Part shown: positions 62,001 to 64,000 of the stretch, piece after piece
Layout: every line of letters begins with the position of its first letter
Position numbering within the stretch: the first letter of the stretch is position 1
Source of the DNA: Parus major
Taxonomy: Eukaryota; Chordata; Aves; Passeriformes; Paridae
DNA: 64,000 nucleotides
Direction of reading: 5' to 3'
NCBI RefSeq assembly: GCF_001522545.3
Contig: NC_031769.1
Location: 129,913,613-129,977,612, forward strand
The notes under the pieces: model-generated
What the model was told of the DNA's origin: nothing
What the model saw: only the letters and a program-made list of their open reading frames with translations
Database searches by the model: none
Program-made: the position numbers and the translations under genes

Positions 62001-63578
62001 CTCCTGGAAGGAAGTAATTCTAAAGCTATTTGTGAGTTTGCCAAAAGGATTTCTTTGATTTACGAAGTATGAAAGATTGCCATTTCTGAATTCATAGTGG
62101 ATGAGTTATTTCCTGTGTTTTGCTCAAAGGAAGTTCATAATGCAATGAATTCTAGTGTGAAAAAGATAATTAAGGAATAACCTTTTCACAACTGCTGCTT
62201 CTGCAGTTTTTGCAGCTGTAACATGTGTCTTGTTTCTCCACACAGGCTGGGTTGTTGGATCATTGGAAATTCTTGGAAGCCCAGCTAGTCTGGTGAGAAG
62301 CATAGGGAATGGCATAGCTGATTTCTTTAGGCTCCCCTATGAAGGGCTGACCAGAGGCCCGGGAGCATTTGTCAGTGGAGTTTCCAGAGGAACAACATCA
62401 TTTGTAAAGCACATTTCCAAAGGTAATGAGCTTTTACTTTATTACTCCAACTACTGCTTTGTTGTCATGCATTGTTAAAAGTTTTAAGCACTAAAGTCTG
62501 TCCATCCTTCAGTCTCCTGGCCCTGCCATGTCTTGTGGTGCTCTGACAGCACCAGCTGAAATTCCTGGTTCCAGGGCTCAAAAACCAAACAAGTCCTGTT
62601 TAACTAAGCTAAGAGGGTAACAAGCTCACGTGCAATGTTTCATGTATTAAACAGATCACCACTTTACTGCAGTGCATGAGAATGTTTCAGAAACTTCAGA
62701 ATTTTAAACCTCCCAGTGGGAAATAGATATTCAGTCAGCAAATATTTCATGTGATAACTGCAGAAGTATTAAAGGTGTTCTGCACTTCTGCTAGCCATCA
62801 GAAATTCTACACTCGGTCGCCTCATTGTATTTGTTATTTAAAAAAAAAAAAAAAAGAAGTAGATACAGTTGTCATAACTGTGTGAGTACGTGGATAGGAT
62901 TTGACAGTGGGGCTGGCGTGCCATGGGAGCAGGAGGAGCTCCTCCTTTGCAAAGCCTGTACAAACAGTGCCATCGCGTGGCTCCAGCCGCTGCACAGACA
63001 CAGGGGCTGCCCCGGCGCTGGCTGCTGCTCCAAACCTCCGCTCCAGCCTCCCGCAGGACGCGGCCTCACGGCTCCTTCTGTAAATATTTGTTTACCTTTC
63101 CGTCACCCCTCTCTCCATTTAAATTAGCCTTACACAAGTCAGGGAACTGGAGAAGGATGTTCAGATGAGTTTCTGTTCCCCCCGACCGGGCAAACCTGGA
63201 GCGGGCTAATGTAAAAGGCGTGACGTGGACCATAGCAGCAGCGTGGTGATGCTTAACAAATAGTAAAGCGTGTTACACATGGGTGACTGTTCACTTGACT
63301 TGCTGTTCTGCTCATAAGCTCAGTATTGCAGTGAGGCATACATCGTCTCCGTGGTTTAAATTAAAGCATTCTGATTCAGACCCAAATGTATATCTCCATG
63401 CATTTAGGTACACTGACGTCAATTACCAATCTGGCAACAAGTCTTGCTCGGAATATGGATAGGCTGTCACTGGATGAGGAGCACTACAACAGACAAGAAG
63501 AATGGAGAAGGCAGCTTCCAGAAAGCCTGGGAGAAGGACTGAGACAGGGACTCTCTCGTTTAGGCATTAGCCTTCTAG
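1877..63578 (+). CDS. VPS13B: VPS13B, partial spliced coding region (21 exons)
   Basis: This is the overall span of 21 exons that join in frame into 1516 codons plus one base, with no stop or frameshift. The product is vacuolar protein sorting 13 homolog B (COH1), a very large peripheral Golgi protein of about 4,000 residues in human. It belongs to the bridge-like lipid transfer family, whose rod-shaped channel moves lipids between membranes. This part, a little over a third of the protein, covers the end of the rod, the VAB adaptor-binding beta repeats and the start of the C-terminal VPS13_C/ATG2-C-like region. Recognition rests on near-continuous agreement with the known VPS13B sequence, strongest in the last two exons. 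The start codon, promoter, stop codon and polyadenylation site lie outside the window. Confidence 0.97.
2085..2450 (+). other. VPS13B intron between exons a and b
   Basis: A short intron of 366 bp. It contains a second pure pyrimidine run of 40 nt (2106-2145) just inside the donor, and an A/T-rich middle. Confidence 0.9.
2106..2145 (+). repeat. Pure pyrimidine tract, 40 nt
   Basis: Uninterrupted C/T sequence starting 21 bases inside the intron after the exon at 1877-2084. Together with the upstream tract it brackets that exon. Confidence 0.9.
2451..2635 (+). CDS. VPS13B: VPS13B exon b (residues 70-131)
   Basis: This 185 bp exon supplies the last two bases of the split Glu codon and ends in phase 0 at DLGDVLQ. 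The acceptor is CATTTGACAG and the donor is TTCAG|GTGGGT. It encodes the well-conserved stretch around YEVVFYNETEDSPGMMLW and RYPEPRVLTLVRINPVPF, which looks like beta-strands and leads into the adaptor-binding region. The intron before it is only 366 bp. The intron after it is the longest in the window, about 15 kb. Confidence 0.96.
4001..5844 (+). pseudogene. Possible degraded coding remnant of unknown parent
   Basis: A chain of open segments in changing frames on the + strand has protein-like composition: 4001-4225 (74 codons), 4670-4831, 4771-4956, 5030-5353 (107 codons), 5423-5623 and 5617-5844 (75 codons). Neighbours meet or overlap where the frame shifts, as expected of an old retrocopy or decayed gene. 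Examples are HALPCVVAKVSSF (near 5240-5280) and VLEERRVSLFMYTKPERKK (near 5750-5805). I could not name a parent. There is no poly-A tail or target-site duplication I can point to, and chance open stretches are common in this window, so it may not be real. Confidence 0.25.
8503..8526. repeat. Perfect 11-bp palindrome
   Basis: TTGTCTGCTTT and AAAGCAGACAA are separated by 2 nt, inside an intron. Confidence 0.9.
11123..11143 (+). repeat. T21 homopolymer
   Basis: A run of 21 T, followed by a G/T-rich stretch (GGTGGTTTGGTTGTTTGG). It could be the reverse of an old poly-A tail, but no element body was recognised on either side. Confidence 0.9.
14328..14543 (-). mobile_element. CR1 LINE fragment, 3' end, inverted
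   Basis: The + strand starts CAGAATAACAGAATGG and continues with the usual reverse complement of a CR1 3' end: a 'TCTGGTCCAACCTCCC' motif, then 'ATCCAGGTGCTTCTTGAA' and 'CTCCAGGGGAACTCTACAA'. The fragment is 5'-truncated and quite diverged, as most bird CR1 copies are. The element lies against the gene's direction. Confidence 0.85.
17041..17089 (+). repeat. AT-rich microsatellite
   Basis: (TA)n followed by interrupted TTTA/TATT units, entirely A and T for about 49 bases. Confidence 0.9.
17664..17860 (+). CDS. VPS13B: VPS13B exon c (residues 132-197)
   Basis: This 197 bp exon starts in phase 0 with VPCSLEYWDELQKSFVAF and ends two bases into a Ser codon. The acceptor is TTTTATCACAG and the donor is CCAAAG|GTAATT. 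It encodes conserved VPS13B sequence including SLVNDQKELIASDLWRIV, then a polar Asn/Ser-rich stretch. It sits alone between introns of 15.0 and 7.9 kb. Confidence 0.97.
19409..19430. repeat. Perfect 10-bp palindrome
   Basis: TCCTCTGATT and AATCAGAGGA are separated by 2 nt, about 45 bp before the CR1 copy at 19474. Confidence 0.9.
19474..20008 (+). mobile_element. CR1 LINE fragment, 5'-truncated, about 535 bp
   Basis: The longest CR1 copy in the window. It contains the end of the reverse-transcriptase ORF: readable CR1 peptide pieces are KKKFFTVRVVKHWNRLSREA and VDAPSLEVSKARLCGTLN, with a frame broken elsewhere. The 3' end has the family motif 'CCAACCCAACCCAATCTG' and finishes at TGGTTCTATGATAAAA, the typical CR1 tail. 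It has the same direction as VPS13B and is a dead copy. Confidence 0.92.
23705..23815 (+). repeat. AT-only-like stretch
   Basis: About 110 bases almost wholly A and T, with partial dyads such as ATAATATTTGATATTAT. Low-complexity DNA. Confidence 0.8.
25770..25951 (+). CDS. VPS13B: VPS13B exon d (residues 197-258)
   Basis: This 182 bp exon completes the split Ser codon and begins with the acidic, Ser-rich run SSESESGSQSACDQ, probably a disordered linker. It then continues with LVTPTALAACTRVDSCFTPW and a beta-rich part ending HHLDQLGT. The acceptor is CTTCTGCAG and the donor is CACAG|GTATGT. The protein matches known VPS13B closely, and the Ala codon shared with the next exon is formed exactly. 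Confidence 0.96.
25952..27747 (+). other. VPS13B intron between exons d and e
   Basis: A 1.8 kb intron. It includes a somewhat GC-richer patch at about 26090-26190, an imperfect hairpin at 26849-26900 and a 100-codon hydrophobic open stretch at 26430-26732 that I judge to be chance. Confidence 0.85.
26849..26900. repeat. Imperfect hairpin, about 21-bp arms
   Basis: The left arm AAGTTTTGGGGCTCCTTTGTG pairs with CACAAAGGGAGCACAAAACTT across a 10-nt loop, with a small internal loop and one bulge. Confidence 0.7.
27748..28097 (+). CDS. VPS13B: VPS13B exon e (residues 258-374)
   Basis: This 350 bp exon is the second largest here. It completes an Ala codon, continues PPKFLQPFLSDKNMPSELEY, and ends in phase 0 at SLNTAIQAWQQ. 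The acceptor is TTACTTTTCAG and the donor is CAACAG|GTATGC. The middle includes ADCKLLECRNVTMQSVVKPF, strongly conserved in VPS13B. Alternating hydrophobic residues suggest beta-sheet. Past the donor the frame stays open for only nine more codons, so intron retention would truncate the protein at once. Confidence 0.97.
29878..29906 (+). repeat. (GTT)n microsatellite
   Basis: GTTGTTTTGTTGTTGTTGTT repeats leading into T and G runs (TTTTTTGGGGTTTTTTTT). Confidence 0.85.
30797..30820 (+). repeat. (GT)n microsatellite
   Basis: About 24 bases of GT repeats with one CT interruption. Confidence 0.9.
32151..32200. repeat. Two adjacent perfect hairpins
   Basis: CTGTAAGTAC (32151-32160) pairs with GTACTTACAG (32167-32176) over a 6-nt loop. 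Immediately after, AAAAAGTAAG (32177-32186) pairs with CTTACTTTTT (32191-32200) over a 4-nt loop. Both 10-bp stems are perfect and they abut without a gap. Confidence 0.9.
32738..32930 (+). mobile_element. CR1 LINE fragment, 3' end
   Basis: Starts near 'CATCTTTACTGTGAGGGTGA' and ends 'CATCCTGTGATTCTGCCTG'. 'GAGGTCCCTTCTAGCCCC' and 'GGGCATTGGACTGGGTGA' are standard CR1 3' sequence. It is 5'-truncated, and a deletion or divergence is visible after 'TTGCTGGAACTTACCC'. Confidence 0.85.
34401..34562 (+). CDS. VPS13B: VPS13B exon f (residues 375-428)
   Basis: This 162 bp exon (54 codons, phase 0 at both ends) has acceptor CCTTTCAG and donor CCACAG|GTATGT. It starts NRCPEAEEFVFSHFVICNDT. The Asn at residue 392 in the VICND context, followed by TQETLRFGQ, fits the conserved-Asn strand found in each repeat of VPS13 adaptor-binding domains. 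The end (SHQYSWRSHKSPQ) is nearly identical to the known protein. Being symmetric in phase, it could be skipped without a frameshift, though I see no sign that it is. Confidence 0.97.
35140..35425 (-). mobile_element. CR1 LINE fragment, 3' end, inverted
   Basis: The + strand begins TGTAGAATCATTTAAGTTGG and carries 'CCATGTCCCTAAGTGCCACA', 'CCCTGGGCAGCCTGTTCC' and 'TTTCCTCTTGTCCTATTACT', all reverse complements of a CR1 subfamily 3' region. It is fairly intact for its length and runs opposite to VPS13B. Confidence 0.92.
41703..41850 (+). mobile_element. tRNA-Ile-headed SINE with CR1-like tail (TguSINE1-like)
   Basis: Positions 41718-41776 align with the 3' four-fifths of a vertebrate tRNA-Ile: about 47 of 59 bases match, including AATAAC, CCAAGG, the T-arm region (GGGTTAAATCCC, a B-box relative) and the acceptor end GGGGCCA. 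Positions 41777-41850 are a CR1-like tail (CTTGACTTGATGATCCTTGT and then TTCTGTGAATCTGTAAATCT). A tRNA-Ile head on a CR1 tail is the design of the songbird TguSINE1 family. The copy is old, and I found no clear target-site duplication. Confidence 0.8.
44230..44385 (+). CDS. VPS13B: VPS13B exon g (residues 429-480)
   Basis: This 156 bp exon (52 codons, phase 0 at both ends) has acceptor TTTCTTTCCAG and donor AAGCAA|GTAAGG. It encodes LLHICIEGWGNWRWSEPFSV, then GTFIRTIQYKGRTASLIIKV. The Trp-rich start and the regular strand pattern fit a VAB beta repeat. An upstream open stretch from 44055 is in another frame and is unrelated. Confidence 0.97.
44386..45708 (+). other. VPS13B intron between exons g and h
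   Basis: A 1.3 kb intron with a 9-bp perfect inverted repeat at 44947-44973 in a locally GC-richer patch. No repeat family was recognised. Confidence 0.85.
45709..45972 (+). CDS. VPS13B: VPS13B exon h (residues 481-568)
   Basis: This 264 bp exon (88 codons, phase 0 at both ends) has acceptor GTGTTTTAG and donor ATTCAG|GTATGA. It encodes ILICGRQTVCSYLSESIELK and SYILENNELTELSVKSTGDE, then a polar, more variable end (SSKHTEHSTVIQ). It is the first of seven closely spaced exons that encode the centre of the adaptor-binding domain. Confidence 0.97.
46124..46207 (+). CDS. VPS13B: VPS13B exon i, small (residues 569-596)
   Basis: This is the smallest exon in the window: 84 bp, 28 codons, phase 0 at both ends. 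The acceptor is CAAACAG and the donor is CGATTA|GTAAGT. It encodes VPSSKSSITYVWCTILTLEP and then NSHVQQRL. It lies between very short introns of 151 and 167 bp. It is too short for most ORF searches, but its exact fit between neighbouring exons and its agreement with the known protein make it secure. Confidence 0.95.
46375..46550 (+). CDS. VPS13B: VPS13B exon j (residues 597-655)
   Basis: This 176 bp exon starts in phase 0 with IVFSPLFIVRSHLPDPIIIH and ends two bases into an Arg codon after HHLTFQA. The acceptor is CTTTTTGTAG and the donor is AGCCAG|GTAAAA. The run SPLFIVRSHLPDPIIIHIEK has the form of a VPS13 adaptor-binding repeat: a strand, a short polar turn with Pro, then a second strand. 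Confidence 0.96.
46551..47028 (+). other. VPS13B intron between exons j and k
   Basis: A 478 bp intron. A short GCTAAT-type repetition (ATGCTAATGCTAATGCTTG) lies at 46973-46991, close to the acceptor, and could overlap the branch point region. Nothing else was seen. Confidence 0.85.
47029..47199 (+). CDS. VPS13B: VPS13B exon k (residues 655-712)
   Basis: This 171 bp exon completes the Arg codon and reads EEDDPSECAVPISTTLIKQI, then a Gly/Pro-rich stretch including FYGIASPPQPAWPYNRKD. It ends two bases into a codon. The acceptor is AATGGCAG and the donor is GACAG|GTAACT. The Pro/Gly-rich end is probably a loop between beta repeats and is the least conserved part of the exon. Confidence 0.95.
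47200..47862 (+). other. VPS13B intron between exons k and l
   Basis: A 663 bp intron. No repeat or other feature was recognised. The stretch before the acceptor is T-rich. Confidence 0.85.
47863..48064 (+). CDS. VPS13B: VPS13B exon l, adaptor-binding core (residues 712-779)
   Basis: This 202 bp exon completes a split codon as Ser (AG|C) and reads NEQLSQWDSPMRVKLSVWKP. It ends in phase 0 at PPNFE. The acceptor is TTTTTGCCAG and the donor is TTCGAG|GTAACT. It holds the hallmark ELLPWALLINQSKWDLWLFE. The Asn at residue 749 (codon 47972-47974) fits the invariant Asn of VPS13 adaptor-binding repeats, which family studies show is needed for binding partners. The frame stays open 78 nt past the donor to a stop at 48140, which only intron retention would use. 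Confidence 0.97.
48065..49041 (+). other. VPS13B intron between exons l and m
   Basis: A 977 bp intron with a short C run at about 48790-48796. No recognisable element. Confidence 0.85.
49042..49230 (+). CDS. VPS13B: VPS13B exon m (residues 780-842)
   Basis: This 189 bp exon (63 codons, phase 0 at both ends) has acceptor TTCACTTACAG and donor CAAAAG|GTTAGA, a weaker site than most here. It encodes EAFQVGIYWANTNTVHKSVA, then KLVHNVTSPKWKDADNGEVV, ending GAFPGHQK. All of it matches VPS13B, with strands separated by polar turns. Confidence 0.97.
49231..49644 (+). other. VPS13B intron between exons m and n
   Basis: A 414 bp AT-rich intron. No feature was recognised. Confidence 0.85.
49645..49791 (+). 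CDS. VPS13B: VPS13B exon n (residues 843-891)
   Basis: This 147 bp exon (49 codons, phase 0 at both ends) has acceptor TTATCTTACAG and donor GAAGAG|GTAAAG. It encodes LCEFCISSMVRQGIQILQIE, then DKTTIINDTSYQIYYRPQLF. The Asn at residue 869 (codon 49723-49725) in the IINDT context is another candidate for the conserved VAB repeat Asn. The end (SKLHSGEE) leads into the variable, GC-rich next exon. Confidence 0.96.
49792..51006 (+). other. VPS13B intron between exons n and o
   Basis: A 1.2 kb intron. It contains one short inverted CR1 fragment (50701-50833) close to the GC-rich exon. The rest is AT-rich and plain. Confidence 0.85.
50701..50833 (-). mobile_element. CR1 LINE fragment, short, inverted
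   Basis: The + strand reads CACAGAGTTACAGAATCTCT, then 'GGGTTGGGTTGAAAGTGACC' and 'GACCATCTAGTTCCAAACCC', the reverse complement of a CR1 3' end. It lies about 170 bp upstream of the GC-rich exon at 51007. It is truncated to about 130 bp. Confidence 0.88.
51007..51272 (+). CDS. VPS13B: VPS13B exon o, GC-rich and divergent (residues 892-980)
   Basis: This 266 bp exon starts in phase 0 with DLHSPDSTVFSVGPAGSG and ends two bases into an Arg codon after ESGFCT. The acceptor is TTTGTTTGCAG and the donor is CACCAG|GTACTG. Its base composition is unlike the rest of the window: mostly G and C, with about 30 CpG dinucleotides. The protein is rich in Ala, Gly, Ser and Pro in the middle, with recognisable VPS13B anchors at PCWDL, WSLPAVL, RQSVAVP and GFCTR. 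It probably encodes a loop in the adaptor-binding region. Two long open frames on the - strand here are by-products of the GC content. Confidence 0.93.
51273..52474 (+). other. VPS13B intron between exons o and p
   Basis: A 1.2 kb AT-rich intron. Base composition falls back to the local norm immediately after the GC-rich exon. No repeat was recognised. Confidence 0.85.
52475..52602 (+). CDS. VPS13B: VPS13B exon p (residues 980-1023)
   Basis: This 128 bp exon completes the Arg codon and reads AIALTYQEHLGVTYLTLSED, then PSPRIIIHNRCSIPLLVKEN. It ends one base into an Asp codon. The acceptor is CTTCTGTTTTAG and the donor is TCAAAG|GTAGGT. The Asn at residue 1009 in IIIHNR is the clearest VAB-type conserved Asn in the window, with the usual pattern of strand, Asn, short polar turn with Pro, strand. 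Confidence 0.96.
52603..53203 (+). other. VPS13B intron between exons p and q
   Basis: A 601 bp intron. No recognised feature. Confidence 0.85.
53204..53403 (+). CDS. VPS13B: VPS13B exon q (residues 1023-1089)
   Basis: This 200 bp exon completes the Asp codon and reads TPKFEVYCRKIPAECSVHHE, then LYHQISSYPDCKTRDVLPSI, ending in phase 0 at DINNQGTQ. The acceptor is AAATTTCAG and the donor is ACACAA|GTAAAT. The correct frame has no useful internal ATG, so a search by open reading frame instead shows a different frame over the same bases. Splicing and protein agreement fix the frame given here. Confidence 0.96.
53404..55901 (+). other. VPS13B intron between exons q and r
   Basis: A 2.5 kb AT-rich intron. 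No repeat family or exon was recognised. Confidence 0.85.
55902..56020 (+). CDS. VPS13B: VPS13B exon r (residues 1090-1129)
   Basis: This 119 bp exon starts in phase 0 with IVFLTGFGCVYVDITHHCGT and continues VITLAPEGKAGPIGINLN, ending two bases into an Arg codon. The acceptor is CTCTCCTCTAG and the donor is AACAG|GTACAT. The strand pattern and the APEGKAGP motif match VPS13B. It is an isolated small exon between introns of 2.5 and 1.1 kb. Confidence 0.96.
56021..57138 (+). other. VPS13B intron between exons r and s
   Basis: A 1.1 kb intron. No recognised feature. Confidence 0.85.
57139..57953 (+). CDS. VPS13B: VPS13B exon s, largest (residues 1129-1401)
   Basis: At 815 bp this is the largest exon in the window. 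It completes an Arg codon and reads SQEQILSLKMFISQLSLAAF, ending one base into a Gly codon after GALFRA. The acceptor is CCTGTCTAG and the donor is GAGCAG|GTCAGT. The middle has YCEDLQLDNQLYSKSNFHFA, then LKPARLYVEDTFVYYIKTLF. The last part (SFSVFERGPIFTTARQLVHA) begins the VPS13_C region. The segment around residues 1320-1340 is more variable. The frame stays open 85 nt past the donor to a stop at 58037, so a retained intron would add about 28 residues and truncate the protein. Confidence 0.98.
57954..62245 (+). other. VPS13B intron between exons s and t
   Basis: A 4.3 kb intron. It includes an AT-only-like stretch near 58960-59020 and a GC-richer half from about 59700 to 61500. The first copy of a duplicated element of about 107 bp lies at 61259-61365. 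No known transposon was recognised. Confidence 0.85.
61259..61365 (+). repeat. Duplicated intronic element, copy 1
   Basis: 107 bp beginning AGTCTGTCCATCCTTC and ending CAGTTCCTGTTT. It matches copy 2 at 62495-62601 in the same orientation at roughly 85% by eye, including GCTCTGACAG, CCAGCTGAAATTC and CCAGGGCTCAAA. The flanks of the two copies do not match. It could be an interspersed repeat family or a local duplication. Confidence 0.8.
62246..62422 (+). CDS. VPS13B: VPS13B exon t, VPS13_C region (residues 1401-1460)
   Basis: This 177 bp exon completes a Gly codon and reads WVVGSLEILGSPASLVRSIG, then NGIADFFRLPYEGLTRGPGA, ending one base into a Gly codon after KHISK. The acceptor is TCTCCACACAG and the donor is CCAAAG|GTAATG. 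This is among the most conserved parts of VPS13B and VPS13 proteins generally. The small-residue and aromatic pattern suggests amphipathic helices that contact membranes, as in the ATG2/VPS13 C-terminal region. Confidence 0.98.
62495..62601 (+). repeat. Duplicated intronic element, copy 2
   Basis: 107 bp in direct orientation relative to copy 1, 1.24 kb downstream, on the other side of the exon at 62246-62422. It starts 73 bp after that exon's donor. No known family was recognised. Confidence 0.8.
62931..62946. repeat. Perfect 16-bp palindrome
   Basis: AGGAGGAGCTCCTCCT reads the same on both strands. It lies in a GC-rich intronic patch. Confidence 0.9.
63408..63578 (+). CDS. VPS13B: VPS13B exon u, last in window (residues 1460-1517)
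   Basis: This 171 bp exon completes a Gly codon and reads TLTSITNLATSLARNMDRLS, then LDEEHYNRQEEWRRQLPESL, ending one base into a Gly codon after GISLL. The acceptor is CATTTAG and the donor is CTTCTAG|GTAATG. It continues the VPS13_C region. The next expected residues (GAIAGIVDQP in the known protein) are not found in the remaining 422 bases, so the next exon is beyond the window. Confidence 0.98.
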
Positions 63579-64000
63579 GTAATGTACTATTAAATATCAA
63601 GTTAAGTGATAATACTGTTTCCTAATCTGCTCACTAGCCTTTTCTAACTGTGAGTTATAATTTCAAATTTGGGGTAGGGGGGCTGGTGTCTTCTTGTGAA
63701 AAAGCCTCTCACAGTATGTATATTAGATACTGTTTCTCAAGATCTAGTGATTTTTGTGTATGCTTTTTGCTGATAAAATAATTGTAGATATAGAATGGGT
63801 TTGCACTTTCTTTGTGAAATAATGTTTTTGCTCATACATGATGTAGATCCGAGTGGGAAAAAAAGAATAATTCTGCATCAGGCAGCGTGACTTGTAACTA
63901 ATTCAACATGAAGACGTCATCATGCTGATGTTTACTTTCCGATGAATTATAAGAATGCCTTCTGAACCTGCTTGTTTTTGCAGCGCTGTAGATATCAGAG
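63579..64000 (+). other. VPS13B intron, 3' part cut by window end
   Basis: Intron sequence after the last placed exon. A good-looking acceptor at 63981-63983 is followed by an in-phase stop and does not match the next VPS13B residues, so I take it as a decoy. Confidence 0.75.

Larger units (their letters stand above)
62423..63407 (+). other. VPS13B intron between exons t and u
   Basis: A 985 bp intron. It holds the second copy of the duplicated element (62495-62601), an A16 run (62840-62855) and a GC-rich patch (about 62910-63080) with a perfect 16-bp palindrome at 62931-62946. Confidence 0.85.

Noticed and set aside
63971..64000. Acceptor-like CTTGTTTTTGCAG at the window end followed by 17 bases
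   Set aside because: In the required phase the next codons are Ala, Leu, stop, and they do not match the VPS13B residues expected after GISLLG. Taken as a decoy acceptor.

Overview
The window is vertebrate nuclear DNA: AT-rich, with small exons separated by long introns, GT-AG splice sites and CR1 LINE fragments. Five CR1 pieces point to a bird (or another sauropsid). A SINE with a tRNA-Ile-like head and a CR1-like tail at about 41.70-41.85 kb matches the design of the songbird TguSINE1 family, so a passerine bird is the best guess. No bacterial, phage, CRISPR or plasmid features are present.

One gene accounts for all the coding sequence I can support: VPS13B (COH1), on the + strand and running off both ends. 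I placed 21 exons between 1877 and 63578. Each has a usable AG acceptor and GT donor, and the phases join without a break. Spliced, they give 4549 nt, i.e. 1516 codons plus one base, with no stop or frameshift. The encoded part runs from the end of the lipid-channel rod, through the adaptor-binding (VAB) beta repeats, to the start of the C-terminal VPS13_C/ATG2-C-like region. Neither the N-terminal chorein half nor the 3' end is here. VPS13B is a Golgi-associated bridge-like lipid transfer protein; loss in humans causes Cohen syndrome.

Layout: two exons at 1.9-2.6 kb; a 15 kb intron; single exons at 17.7, 25.8, 27.7, 34.4 and 44.2 kb; a dense cluster of seven exons from 45.7 to 49.8 kb; then exons at 51.0, 52.5, 53.2, 55.9, 57.1 (815 bp), 62.2 and 63.4 kb. 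Introns hold five CR1 fragments, one SINE, simple repeats and several short perfect inverted repeats.

No new biological system is visible. The items most worth checking are a degraded, multi-frame coding remnant at 4.0-5.8 kb, two adjacent perfect hairpins at 32.15-32.20 kb, a very CpG-rich exon at 51.0 kb, a duplicated element of about 107 bp on both sides of the exon at 62.2 kb, and the tRNA-derived SINE. In evidence fields, residue numbers count from the first codon of the first exon in this window.
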